A DNA stretch of 64,000 nt from Pseudomonas ceruminis (GTDB taxonomy: Bacteria > Pseudomonadota > Gammaproteobacteria > Pseudomonadales > Pseudomonadaceae): NCBI RefSeq assembly GCF_021602025.1, contig NZ_BQHW01000006.1, positions 186,001-250,000 of the forward strand. The letters are read 5' to 3'. Position 1 is the first letter of the stretch, and each line of letters starts with the position of its first letter. Below are positions 1-9,389 of the stretch, one piece after another. The position numbers and the translations under genes were made by a program. A model generated the notes under the pieces. It did no database searches. It saw nothing but the letters and a program-made list of their open reading frames with translations, and was not told where the DNA came from.

Positions 1-603
1 TTTCCCGAGGCGAACAAGCCAATCGTGGCCGCTGCGCGCCTGCCAGACCAGTACCTGATCACCCCGGACGGCCTGGAAGTGCCACAACTGCTCAAGGGCA
101 TCCAGAAGGCAGTGGCTGCCGGTATCCGCCTGATCCAACTGCGCGCCCCGGACATGTACGACCCCAAATACCGCGATGTGGCGGTGGATGCGGTGGGCTT
201 GTGCGCCGGCAAGGCGCAACTGATGCTCAAGGGGCCTCTGGAATGGCTGGGCGACTTCCCGTCGGCCGGCTGGCACCTGACTGCGGCGCAGCTGCGCAAA
301 TACGCGGCCAAGGGCCGTCCGTTCCCCAAGGACCGCTGGTTGGCGGCCTCCTGCCACAACGCCGAGGAGCTGGCGCTGGCCGAGCAGATGGGCGTGGATT
401 TCGTCACGCTCTCGCCGGTGCAGCCGACTCAGACCCACCCCGAGGCGGCGCCGCTGGGTTGGGATGAGGCGCAGCGCTTGATCGCGGGCTTCAGCCATCC
501 CGTGTTCTTGCTGGGCGGGGTGGGCCCAGATGAGCGTGGGCGAGCCTGGGAAGCCGGGGCGCAGGGTGTGGCCGGAATTCGAGCGTTCTGGCCTGAGGCC
601 TGA
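1..603 (+). CDS. Nudix hydrolase / thiamine-phosphate-synthase-like fusion, C-terminal part
   Basis: Only the 3' part lies in the window; the frame is open from base 1, so the start is upstream. The visible 200 residues form a thiamine-phosphate-synthase-like TIM barrel: an opening YLITP strand, a GIRLIQLR strand, a HLTAAQL segment and a closing LLGGVG phosphate-binding-type loop. In Pseudomonas this domain is normally fused behind a MutT-type Nudix domain (PA4400 type), and the residues before YLITP fit the linker of that fusion. The family is thought to sanitise oxidised nucleotides, while the ThiE half often lacks proven thiamine activity. Fusion to MutT is inferred, because the N-terminus is not visible. 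Confidence 0.85.
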   Translation, partial: FPEANKPIVAAARLPDQYLITPDGLEVPQLLKGIQKAVAAGIRLIQLRAPDMYDPKYRDVAVDAVGLCAGKAQLMLKGPLEWLGDFPSAGWHLTAAQLRKYAAKGRPFPKDRWLAASCHNAEELALAEQMGVDFVTLSPVQPTQTHPEAAPLGWDEAQRLIAGFSHPVFLLGGVGPDERGRAWEAGAQGVAGIRAFWPEA

Positions 604-650
604 CCCAGGGGCCGCTGGGCGGGCCTTCTAGTGAGTGACCCGCGCAGTGG

Positions 651-675
651 CTGTGGGAGCCGGTTGGTCGGCGAT
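651..675. repeat. REP-like element
   Basis: Short GC-rich element of the CTGTGGGAGCCGG...CGGCGAT type that is common between Pseudomonas putida genes. It lies between the converging ends of the Nudix/ThiE gene and the adenosyltransferase gene. Only one unit is visible and it is slightly degenerate. Confidence 0.6.
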
Positions 676-680
676 TGGGC

Positions 681-1247
681 TCAGCCCAGAGGGCGCTCTG
701 CCGCCTGCCACAACACCTCGGCCACTCCCTGGCGCCGCCCGATGATCCGCGCCGCCACGAACAGCAGGTCGGAAAGGCGATTGATATACGCCAGCCCCGC
801 GCCCTCCAGTGGCTCCACGGCATTCAACTGCTGGCAGCGCCGTTCCGCACTACGCGCCAGGCTGCGGCATACATGGGCCTGGGCGACCAGTGCCGACCCG
901 CTGGGCAGGATGAAGTTCTTCAGCGGCCCCAGCTCGTCGTTCCACACATCGATGGCGGCTTCCAAGCGCTCTACCTCGGCCATGTTCAGCGCTCGGTAGC
1001 TAGGCATTGCCAGCTCGCCGCCGAGGTCGAACAGACGGTGCTGACATGGTGCCAGAACTTCGCTGACCTCCTTGAGCCCGTGCTCATCCAGGCCTGCCAG
1101 TAGCAGCCCAAGCTGGCTGTTGAGGCTGTCCACCTCGCCGATCGCTTCAATACGCGGGTGGTCCTTGGGTACCCTGCGTCCATCGCCCAGGCCGGTTTCA
1201 CCCTTGTCGCCGGTGCGGGTGTAGATCTTCGACAGGCGATAGCCCAT
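681..1247 (-). CDS. Cob(I)yrinic acid a,c-diamide adenosyltransferase, PduO type
   Basis: 188-residue ATP:corrinoid adenosyltransferase of the PduO family, which moves the adenosyl group of ATP onto cob(I)alamin to make coenzyme B12. The N-terminal ATP-binding motif TRTGDKGETGL and the C-terminal helix with RSLARSAERRC are both present, and length is normal for the family. The start chosen is the ATG giving MGYRLSKIYTRTGD; the frame stays open upstream, but that part overlaps the kinase gene and is not family-like. The gene begins one base after the stop codon of the sensor kinase, so the two are almost certainly co-transcribed and coupled. Confidence 0.92.
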   Translation of the reverse strand: MGYRLSKIYTRTGDKGETGLGDGRRVPKDHPRIEAIGEVDSLNSQLGLLLAGLDEHGLKEVSEVLAPCQHRLFDLGGELAMPSYRALNMAEVERLEAAIDVWNDELGPLKNFILPSGSALVAQAHVCRSLARSAERRCQQLNAVEPLEGAGLAYINRLSDLLFVAARIIGRRQGVAEVLWQAAERPLG

Positions 1248-1248
1248 G

Positions 1249-3279
1249 TCATGCCTCCGTTGTGGTTGGCGTCGCCGCTGCCGGCTGGCCGAGGGGTAGG
1301 CGCAGAGTGAAGCACGTGCCCTGGCCGGGCGTGGACTGCACCTCCATCTGCCCCTTGTGGTTGTTGGTAATGATGAAATATGACACCGATAGCCCAAGCC
1401 CAGTGCCCTGGCCGATTTCCTTGGTGGTGAAGAACGGCTCGAAGGTGCGTTTGCGTACCGCTTCGGGCATGCCGATACCGTTGTCCTCGACCTGAATCTC
1501 GGCCCACGGCGGATTGAGCTTGGTGCGCAGAGTGATACGCCCGGGCTCGCTGGGCTGTGGGCGCAGGTGGATGGCCTGGGCGGCGTTTTTCAGCAGGTTG
1601 AGCAGCACCTGCTCCAATTCGTTGGCGGTGCAGGGCACCGGCCCAAGGTTGGGGTCGAACTGACGGACGATGGCCTGGCCCTTGAAGTCGAAGCCGATGG
1701 TCAGGTCGAAGTCGTTACCGGCGATGTCCACTGCCTGGTCGATCAGCGCTGGCAAATCGCATGGGGCCAACTGGCGGTTGCTGCGGCGGCTGAAACTGAG
1801 CATGTGGGTGACAATCTTCGCAGCCCGGGCGCCAGCTTGCTGAATGCCGTCGAGCAATTGCGGCACCTCCCGGCTTTCCAGGTAGCGGTTGACGGTGGGC
1901 AGGTCGATGCCCAGCTCGCTGGCTTGTTCCTGATTGCGTGGCAGCTCCGGTGACAGGCGTCGGCGGATGTTCTGCACGTTGTGCAAGATCGCCCCGAGCG
2001 GGTTGTTGATCTCGTGCGCCATGCCGGCCGCCAGCCCGCCCACCGAGAGCATTTTTTCCGATTGCACCATCATTTCTTCCAGCGACAGGCGCTGGGTGAT
2101 GTCGTCGATACGGATCACCACGCCACGGCCGCCACCGCCCATCAGGGGGTAGAAGGTCAATGCGTAATGCCGTGAGTCGTCTCCCTTGGGCCACGTGACC
2201 CGTTCGATCTTCGCGACACGGTGTTTCTCCACCGTCTCCTTGAGCTGCGGCAGGAAGGGCTTGAGCGGTTCGAAGGCGATGAAGATGGGCTGGTTCAGCG
2301 CTTCGTCCAGCGGTGTGCCGGAAAGTGCCGTGGCCTCCTGGTTCCATTGCGTGACGTAGAGTTGTTCGTCGAGGGCGATCAGCGCAGAAGGCATGGAGTC
2401 GATGATGCTGTTGAGGTAGTTCTGAAAGCCCGTGAGTTTCTTCTCGATCTTGCTGCGCACCTGGACTTCCAACTCGAGCTTGCGGTTGGTGTGGCGGGTT
2501 TCCTCGGCCAGGCCCTGGGCCTGATCAAAGGCGCTCTGGAATTCGTCGCGGGTGCGCTTGAGCTGCTGTTCGCGCGCCTCGATACGCGACAGCATGGTGT
2601 TGAAGGCCTCGGCCAGGCTGCCGATCTCGTCGTCGTTGCCACGTTTGGCGCGCAGCGCGTAGCTCTCTTCGCGGGTAACCTGGCGGCTGAGCTCTTCGAG
2701 CTGGTTGATCGGCTGGGTGATCAGGCGTTTGATCTGCCGTGCGATCACCAGCCACAGCAGGATGCTGAACACCAGGATCGCCAGGCTGGCGCTGAGGGTG
2801 CCAGTGTAGAAGGCGGTCGGCAGCTCGCTGCTGGCCACCAGCAGCAAGTGCGCAGGTGGGCTGGCTTCGCGGGGGATACGAATCAACTGGGTGCTGCGAA
2901 ATTCCATCAGGCGCCAGCCATCGATGTTGCGGTAACGCTTGGGCAGCGCCATGGGTTCACCATGCTGCAGTTGGGCGAGCAGGCGGCCATCACCGCCATA
3001 CACCGCGGCGGCGCGCAGCGGCGTGTAGCTATCCAGTTCATTGAGCAGTGCCGTGGCGTTTTCTGGAGAGTCGCCGGCGCGTGCCGACAGTTGTGGGTTG
3101 GCGACCAGGCGGCCGATGGTCTGCAGTGCCTGCGGCGCCATGCTCTCCTGGGTGATCCAGTAGGCGGCGCTGATGAAGGTCAGGTTGGCCACCAGCAGTA
3201 TGGTCACCAGCAGCACCAGCAGGGCCGCCAGCAGCTTCTGCCCGACCGGGAGGTTTTCCAGGCGTTGGCGCAGGGTCAT
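1249..3279 (-). CDS. Membrane sensor histidine kinase (HAMP-PAS-HisKA-HATPase)
   Basis: 676-residue kinase. A first membrane helix lies at about residues 15-37, then comes a periplasmic sensor region of about 150 residues and a second helix near residues 190-210, followed by HAMP, a coiled coil, a PAS domain and a HisKA box with the phospho-acceptor His in GMAHEINNPL. The ATPase domain shows the N box (NLLKNA), G1 (DNGIGMP), F box (FEPFFTTK) and G2 (GTGLGLS). It resembles P. aeruginosa PA4398, which has been linked to swarming. The ATG giving MTLRQRLENLP was chosen because it sits just before the first helix. It follows panE by 40 bases. No response regulator gene is adjacent, so the partner is unknown. 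Confidence 0.9.
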   Translation of the reverse strand: MTLRQRLENLPVGQKLLAALLVLLVTILLVANLTFISAAYWITQESMAPQALQTIGRLVANPQLSARAGDSPENATALLNELDSYTPLRAAAVYGGDGRLLAQLQHGEPMALPKRYRNIDGWRLMEFRSTQLIRIPREASPPAHLLLVASSELPTAFYTGTLSASLAILVFSILLWLVIARQIKRLITQPINQLEELSRQVTREESYALRAKRGNDDEIGSLAEAFNTMLSRIEAREQQLKRTRDEFQSAFDQAQGLAEETRHTNRKLELEVQVRSKIEKKLTGFQNYLNSIIDSMPSALIALDEQLYVTQWNQEATALSGTPLDEALNQPIFIAFEPLKPFLPQLKETVEKHRVAKIERVTWPKGDDSRHYALTFYPLMGGGGRGVVIRIDDITQRLSLEEMMVQSEKMLSVGGLAAGMAHEINNPLGAILHNVQNIRRRLSPELPRNQEQASELGIDLPTVNRYLESREVPQLLDGIQQAGARAAKIVTHMLSFSRRSNRQLAPCDLPALIDQAVDIAGNDFDLTIGFDFKGQAIVRQFDPNLGPVPCTANELEQVLLNLLKNAAQAIHLRPQPSEPGRITLRTKLNPPWAEIQVEDNGIGMPEAVRKRTFEPFFTTKEIGQGTGLGLSVSYFIITNNHKGQMEVQSTPGQGTCFTLRLPLGQPAAATPTTTEA

Positions 3280-3319
3280 GGGCAAGGCAATGTCCGTATT
3301 CGGTTGTGAAGGGGTCGCG

Positions 3320-4327
<1,008 letters not shown>

Positions 4328-4339
4328 TGGAGAACAACC

Positions 4340-4825
4340 ATGCCTTCGTTCGACGTGGTATCGGAACTGGACAAGCACGAAGTGCAGAACGCCGTCGAAA
4401 ACGCCATCAAGGAACTCGACCGCCGTTACGACCTCAAGGGCAAGGGCAGCTTCGAGTTCAAGGAGAAGGAACAAACCGTGCTGCTGACCGCCGAGGCCGA
4501 GTTCCAGCTCGAGGCCATGATCGAGATCCTGCGCCTGGCGCTGGTCAAGCGCAAGATCGACGTCAAATGCCTGGAAACTAAGGACGCCTACGCTTCCGGT
4601 AAGGAAATGAAGCAGGAAGCCAAGTTCCGTGAAGGCATCGACAAGGAGCTGGCGAAGAAGATCGTCGCCCACATCAAGGATGCCAAGCTCAAGGTCCAGG
4701 CCGCCATCCAGGGTGAGCAGGTGCGTGTCACCGGCAAAAAGCGTGACGACCTGCAAGAGGCCATTGCTGCCTTGCGTGCCAAGGAATTCGACATGCCGCT
4801 GCAGTTCAACAACTTCCGCGACTGA
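4340..4825 (+). CDS. yajQ: YajQ family cyclic-di-GMP-binding protein
   Basis: 161-residue protein matching YajQ end to end, from [11 protein letters not shown] to the closing LQFNNFRD, the full family length of two ferredoxin-like folds. YajQ proteins bind nucleotides or RNA. In Xanthomonas and Pseudomonas they act as cyclic-di-GMP effectors that work together with transcription factors on virulence and biofilm genes. A ribosome-binding site, TGGAGAA, lies eight bases before the ATG. It is divergent from panE and followed by the MscS gene. In P. aeruginosa a response regulator (PA4396) lies between panE and yajQ; none is present here. Confidence 0.95.
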   Translation: MPSFDVVSELDKHEVQNAVENAIKELDRRYDLKGKGSFEFKEKEQTVLLTAEAEFQLEAMIEILRLALVKRKIDVKCLETKDAYASGKEMKQEAKFREGIDKELAKKIVAHIKDAKLKVQAAIQGEQVRVTGKKRDDLQEAIAALRAKEFDMPLQFNNFRD

Positions 4826-4840
4826 TCCAGGGAGCGCCAG

Positions 4841-4875
4841 GAACCCCGATGGCGCGATGATGTCCATGGGGGTTC
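4841..4875. repeat. Inverted repeat downstream of yajQ
   Basis: GAACCCCGATGG (4841-4852) and CCATGGGGGTTC (4864-4875) pair with one mismatch around an 11-base loop. No T-run follows, so it may protect the yajQ transcript end rather than terminate it. Confidence 0.45.
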
Positions 4876-4939
4876 ATGGCCGCTGAACCGCTGGTGGCTG
4901 CTTTACTGTGTACTTGCCGCTCGGCATCAGGAGATGAAT

Positions 4940-5782
4940 ATGGATTTGAACGCTGAAGTCGATCAGCTGGTTCGCCAATCGCAGACCTGGATCCCCTTGA
5001 TCATGGAATACGGCAGCCGTGTGCTGCTGGCGCTGCTGACCCTGGCGGTCGGCTGGTGGATCATCAACAAGGTCAGCGCCCGGTTGGGCAAGCTGGTGGG
5101 GCTGCGCAACGCCGACCTGGCACTGCAAGGCTTCATCAGTACCCTGGCCAACATCGTGCTGAAGGTGCTGCTGCTGGTCAGCGTGGCGTCGATGATCGGC
5201 ATCGAGACCACCTCGTTCGTCGCGGCCATTGGTGCCGCAGGCCTGGCCATTGGCCTGGCCTTGCAGGGCAGCCTGGCGAACTTCGCCGGCGGCGTGCTGA
5301 TCCTGATGTTCCGCCCATTCCGCATCGGCGACTGGATCGAAGCGCAGGGTGTCGCAGGCACCGTCGACAGCATCCAGATTTTCCACACAGTGCTGCGCAC
5401 CGGTGACAACAAGACGGTCATCATGCCCAACGGCAGCCTGTCCAACGGCATCATCACCAACACCAACCGCCAGCCAACGCGCAAGGTTGTGTTCGATGTA
5501 GGTGTGGATTACGAGGCTGACCTGCAAAAAGCCCGTAATGTGCTGCTGGAACTGGCACAAGACCCACGTGTGTTGCCCGACCCTGCGCCGCAGGCAGTGG
5601 TGGCGACCCTGGGCGACAGCTCGATCACCGTATCGCTGCGCTTGTGGACCAAGACGGCGGACTATTGGGATGTGATGTTCATGCTCAACGAGCAGGCGCG
5701 TGACCGGTTGAAAGCCGAGGGGATCGATATTCCCTTCCCGCAGCGTGTGATTCGCGTGGTGCAGGAAACCACTGCGCAGTAA
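4940..5782 (+). CDS. Small-conductance mechanosensitive channel, MscS family
   Basis: About 280 residues, the length of a core MscS channel that opens under membrane tension to relieve hypo-osmotic shock. Three membrane segments are visible (about residues 20-45, 65-90 and 94-125). The pore helix is Gly/Ala-rich, with AAIGAAGLAIGLALQGSLANFAGG, followed by the FRPFRIGDWIE beta-domain and the MPNGSLSNGIITN motif. An ATG two codons upstream (4934) touches the AGGAG ribosome-binding site directly, so the second ATG, six bases from it, is the better start. It is followed by a large palindrome ending in a T-run. Confidence 0.93.
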   Translation: MDLNAEVDQLVRQSQTWIPLIMEYGSRVLLALLTLAVGWWIINKVSARLGKLVGLRNADLALQGFISTLANIVLKVLLLVSVASMIGIETTSFVAAIGAAGLAIGLALQGSLANFAGGVLILMFRPFRIGDWIEAQGVAGTVDSIQIFHTVLRTGDNKTVIMPNGSLSNGIITNTNRQPTRKVVFDVGVDYEADLQKARNVLLELAQDPRVLPDPAPQAVVATLGDSSITVSLRLWTKTADYWDVMFMLNEQARDRLKAEGIDIPFPQRVIRVVQETTAQ

Positions 5783-5796
5783 CACTGGGCTGTAGC

Positions 5797-5890
5797 GGGG
5801 GCCGTTGTGCGCCCCTTTCGCGACGCCAGGCCGCCCCGTGCAGGAGCGGCAAGGTGCCACGAAAGGGGCGCGCAGCGGCCCTCGCTTTTT
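5797..5890. terminator. Long REP-type palindrome with T-run after the MscS gene
   Basis: 24-base arms at 5797-5820 and 5860-5883 pair with three mismatches. The interior is REP-like (GTGCAGGAGCGGC), and GCTTTTT follows. It can act as a terminator for the channel gene and is built like a degenerate pair of putida REP units. Confidence 0.65.
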
Positions 5891-5974
5891 GTGTGCCATT
5901 ACACTTGTTCACAGCCAACCCGTGCCGTTTCTGGCATATAGGCTGGCCTCACCTGTCTCTACCCGAAAGCCATC

Positions 5975-7219
5975 ATGAAGCCACTGCTGTATATCACTCC
6001 CCTCAGGGCCCTGTTGTTCGGCCTGACCCTGGCCTTGTTCGAGCTGCTCACCTACCTTGCCAGCGACGCTGTCATGCCGGCGATGCCTGTGGTGGTCGAC
6101 CACCTGAACGCCAGCCCGCAATACATCCCCCACGCACTCAACCTGTACCTGCTCGGTGGCGTGGTGCTGCAGTGGCTGATCGGCCCGCTGGCCGACCGCT
6201 ACGGTCGCCGCCCGCTGCTGTTGGCCGGTTGCATCTTCTTCGGTGTGGCTTGCCTCGCCACGTACTGGGTTCAGGATATTGGCCTGTTCAACCTGCTACG
6301 GTTGTTGCAGGGGGTTGGCCTGGGCTTCGTGGTGACGGTCAGCTATCCGGCGCTGAACGAGGCGTTCAGCGAGGCGGACGCGGTACGCATGATGGCCCTG
6401 CTGGCCAACATCGCCTTGCTCTCGCCGCTGCTTGGCCCGCTGGTGGGCACCCTGATGTTGCAGTGGCTGGACTGGCGCTGGTTGTTCGTGGCGTTCGCCA
6501 TTGGCGCGGTGCTGACGTGGCTGCTGTTGTACCGCCTGATGCCCGAGACGTTGGGGGTGGAGCGTCGTGATGGCTCACGCCTGGCGTTCACGCCGATTCA
6601 TCTGCTGCCGTTGCTTGCGGGGTACGGGCAGTTGCTGGCCAATCGCCGTTTCGTTGCTGGCAGCGCCGCGCTGGGCCTGGTCGGCCTGCCCCTGATCGGC
6701 TGGATCGGCCTGTCGCCTGTCTTGCTCATCCATGATGAGGGGCTGAGCACCATGGCCTATGCGCTGTGGCAACTGCCAGTGTTTGGCGGGCTGATCCTGG
6801 GCAACCTGATCATCAACCGCATCGCTGACCGCTACCCATTGGCGGCGCTGGTGCGAGGGGCGTTGTGGCCCTACCTGGCCGGCTTGAGCCTGATGGTGCT
6901 GGCCACCTGGTACTGGCCGACGGTGCCTAGCGTGGTCGCAGGCATGTCGCTGTATGCGTTGGGCCTGGGCGTGGCCAACGCGGTGTTGTACCGCATGACG
7001 CTGTTCTCCAGCGAACAGAGCAAGGGCCTGGTTTCGGCCATGTTGGGGATGATCACCATTGCCCTGCTGGGGTTGGGCGGCGCGGTGATGGCGATGATTG
7101 GCGCGGGTGCGAGCCTGTTGCATTTCGCACTGGCGGCGGGTATTGCCGGGGCGCTGGCGCTGTGGCCGTTGTGGTTTGTGATCGGTGGGCCGCGCGGGGA
7201 AGGCGCTGTGGCCCAGTAA
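5975..7219 (+). CDS. mdfA: MFS multidrug exporter, MdfA-like
   Basis: 414-residue 12-helix major facilitator protein. It aligns by eye with MdfA, the H+/drug antiporter for cationic and neutral lipophilic drugs and chloramphenicol. The first helix keeps both acidic residues typical of MdfA (E23 and D31, in FELLTYLASD). The loop 2-3 motif is GPLADRYGRRP, and motif C reads LLSPLLGPLVG in helix 5. The C-terminal half carries the RFVAGSAALGLVGLPLIGWI and LTLFSSEQSKG segments of this subfamily. It is convergent with ampG and probably monocistronic. The exact drug range is unknown. Confidence 0.85.
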   Translation: MKPLLYITPLRALLFGLTLALFELLTYLASDAVMPAMPVVVDHLNASPQYIPHALNLYLLGGVVLQWLIGPLADRYGRRPLLLAGCIFFGVACLATYWVQDIGLFNLLRLLQGVGLGFVVTVSYPALNEAFSEADAVRMMALLANIALLSPLLGPLVGTLMLQWLDWRWLFVAFAIGAVLTWLLLYRLMPETLGVERRDGSRLAFTPIHLLPLLAGYGQLLANRRFVAGSAALGLVGLPLIGWIGLSPVLLIHDEGLSTMAYALWQLPVFGGLILGNLIINRIADRYPLAALVRGALWPYLAGLSLMVLATWYWPTVPSVVAGMSLYALGLGVANAVLYRMTLFSSEQSKGLVSAMLGMITIALLGLGGAVMAMIGAGASLLHFALAAGIAGALALWPLWFVIGGPRGEGAVAQ

Positions 7220-7228
7220 GCTTGAGCG

Positions 7229-7278
7229 CCTGTTACCGGCCAGTTCGCGGGCTTGCCCACGCGCTGGCCGGTAACAGG
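7229..7278. repeat. Perfect 15-bp inverted repeat (REP-like) between mdfA and ampG
   Basis: CCTGTTACCGGCCAG (7229-7243) and its exact complement (7264-7278) enclose a 20-base loop holding GCGGGCTTGCCC. It lies between converging genes and may end both transcripts. Confidence 0.7.
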
Positions 7279-7291
7279 TTTCAGCCCTCCA

Positions 7292-8839
7292 TCAAGGCCG
7301 CTCGGCCGCTGAATCCTCGACGGGCGCCTGCTTGCCACGCCGCACTTCCTGGTGCCAGTGCAGTGCAATCAGGATCAGCGTCGGCACGCCCAGCAGCGCG
7401 GTTATCAGGAAGAAGTCGTGATAGCCGAACTTCTCCACCATTACCCCCGAATAGCCGCCAATCAGGCGCGGCAGCAACAGCATGATCGAGCTGAGCAGGG
7501 CGTACTGGGTGGCCGAGAACTTCAGGTTGGTCAGGCTCGACAGGTAGGCGACGAACGCTGAAGTGGCCAGGCCCGCGCTGAAGTTGTCCAGCGAGATGGT
7601 CACCACCAGCATCTCCAGGTTCGGCCCCATGTCGGCCAGCATCAGGAACAGGATGTTGGTCGCCGCCGAGGCGGCGCCGCCGATGAACAGGATCGGCAGG
7701 ATGCCGAAACGGACGATGAGCAGGCCACCGACCCCCGCGCCAACCAGGGTCATCACCAGACCGAAGATCTTGCTGACGCTGGCGATCTGGTCCTTGGTGA
7801 AGCCCATGTCGATATAGAACACGTTGGCCATTACCCCCATGACCGTGTCCGACATGCGATAGGTGGCGATCAGCCCTAGCAGCAGCAGGGCCTGCCAACG
7901 GTAACGCACGATGAAGTCGTTGACGGGGGTCAGCACGGGCGCCAGGCCGCGGCGCCCCATACCCGACAGGCAGGCCCAGGTCAGCGAGGCGTAGAGGATC
8001 AGCCTCAAGAAGGCGCGGTCTTCGAGCAGCAGGTCCAGTGGCGTGGCATCGCCGAAGATGACGCTGGCCCAGTCGGTGTTGAAGAACTGGGTGAAGCTTG
8101 CGGGCACCGACACCAGCAGAATGATCAGCACGAACACCGAGGCCAGTTGATGGACCAGGCCGTAGCGTGCAGCCGACAATTGGGTGCGCAGCGGTACCGG
8201 CGGCTCACGCATGACCAGCGTGGTGAACAGGGCAGGCAGCATCATCAAGCCGAACAACACATAGGTGCCGGCCCAGGCTTTGTGCAAGTAGCTGAAGCCG
8301 GTGGAGCCAAACCATTCGGCGAAGAACAGGGCGCCGGCGGTGGCGAGCAGGGCCGCTACCCGGTAGCCAGCCATATAGCTGGCCGCCAGCGCAGCCTGGC
8401 GTTGATCGTCGGCGATTTCCAGGCGATAGGCATCGACGGCGATATCCTGGGTGGCCGAGGCAAAAGCGACGAGTACCGCGAGCGCAATCAGCCACGAAAG
8501 ATGCTGCTGAGGGTCACACAGGCTCATGCCCACCAGGCCGATCACCACCAGGGCCTGGGACAGCAGCAGCCACGAACGACGGCGCCCCATGCCACCGAGC
8601 AGCGGCAGGCGCCACTGATCGAGCAAGGGCGACCATACCCATTTGAACGCATAGGCCAAGCCGATCAGGCTGGCATAGCCAATGGTCTCGCGGGCCACGC
8701 CCGCTTCGCGCAGCCACACCGAAAGGGTCGAAAACACCAGCATGTAGGGCAAGCCGGCGGCGAAACCAAGCAGCAAAAGTACCTGGGTTGACGGGCTGGC
8801 ATAGGCAGCGAGCGCAGCGCGCCAGGTTTTACGGGGCAT
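7292..8839 (-). CDS. ampG: AmpG muropeptide permease
   Basis: 515-residue inner-membrane permease that imports GlcNAc-anhydroMurNAc peptides for cell-wall recycling; its flux feeds AmpR-controlled beta-lactamase induction. The N-terminus (LLLLGFAAGLPYMLVFSTLSVWLREAGV) and the KWVWSPLLDQWRLPLLG and SATQDIAVDAYRLE motifs are characteristic of AmpG. About 14 hydrophobic segments can be counted, in line with the family. Position relative to yajQ and the MscS gene matches P. aeruginosa ampG (PA4393). The likely promoter is in the short gap to the alkyltransferase-like gene, which lies upstream on the same strand. Confidence 0.95.
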   Translation of the reverse strand: MPRKTWRAALAAYASPSTQVLLLLGFAAGLPYMLVFSTLSVWLREAGVARETIGYASLIGLAYAFKWVWSPLLDQWRLPLLGGMGRRRSWLLLSQALVVIGLVGMSLCDPQQHLSWLIALAVLVAFASATQDIAVDAYRLEIADDQRQAALAASYMAGYRVAALLATAGALFFAEWFGSTGFSYLHKAWAGTYVLFGLMMLPALFTTLVMREPPVPLRTQLSAARYGLVHQLASVFVLIILLVSVPASFTQFFNTDWASVIFGDATPLDLLLEDRAFLRLILYASLTWACLSGMGRRGLAPVLTPVNDFIVRYRWQALLLLGLIATYRMSDTVMGVMANVFYIDMGFTKDQIASVSKIFGLVMTLVGAGVGGLLIVRFGILPILFIGGAASAATNILFLMLADMGPNLEMLVVTISLDNFSAGLATSAFVAYLSSLTNLKFSATQYALLSSIMLLLPRLIGGYSGVMVEKFGYHDFFLITALLGVPTLILIALHWHQEVRRGKQAPVEDSAAERP

Positions 8840-8882
8840 GGGCCAACATCTGCCTCAAGTTTACGAAAACAAAGCGCGCACT

Positions 8883-9236
8883 CTAACCGCTGTGCTCCAT
8901 TGGGCGCCAGCCATGGCGCGTCATATCCACACGATTATTGGTTACATACACACCTTCTGCACGCAGCCGTGCCCGTTGCTCATCACCTGATGGCGTGCCC
9001 GACGCCAGGCTCAACCGCCCCCCTGCGCCTAGCACGCGGTGCCAGGGCAATCGGGTATCGGCCGGCAACTGCCCCAGGGTGCGCCCGACCCAGCGTGCCG
9101 CTCGGCCAAGCCCTGCCAGTTCGGCGAGTTGGCCGTAACTGACGACCTTGCCTTCAGGCACTTGACCAAGCACGGAATACAACGCCGTTCGTCGGGCCTC
9201 GGGCGATTCCGATGCGTGCGCGTAAGGCTCAGACAT
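8883..9236 (-). CDS. Alkyltransferase-like DNA repair protein (ATL)
   Basis: 117-residue homologue of the C-terminal domain of O6-alkylguanine-DNA alkyltransferase. The active-site PCHRV motif is replaced by PWHRV, with Trp at residue 65 where the acceptor Cys should be. This swap defines ATL proteins, which bind O6-alkylguanine, flip it out and recruit nucleotide excision repair instead of repairing it directly. The helix-turn-helix (YGQLAELAGLGRAARWVGRTLG) with its arginine finger is intact. It sits just upstream of ampG on the same strand, with a 43-base gap, so co-transcription is possible. Confidence 0.9.
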   Translation of the reverse strand: MSEPYAHASESPEARRTALYSVLGQVPEGKVVSYGQLAELAGLGRAARWVGRTLGQLPADTRLPWHRVLGAGGRLSLASGTPSGDEQRARLRAEGVYVTNNRVDMTRHGWRPMEHSG

Positions 9237-9389
9237 CAGGGCAGCCCTGGCCTGGCGTGAAACCGGACGAGTGGTCGCGGCAAATGAGCGTTGAACTCAA
9301 TGGCATGGTTCTGGGTCTGTCCTTGCTCTGGTCGTCGGTATCTGGATAATGCCCGGCTTTTTTCGTCAAATCGAACCCACAGTCCGCTT

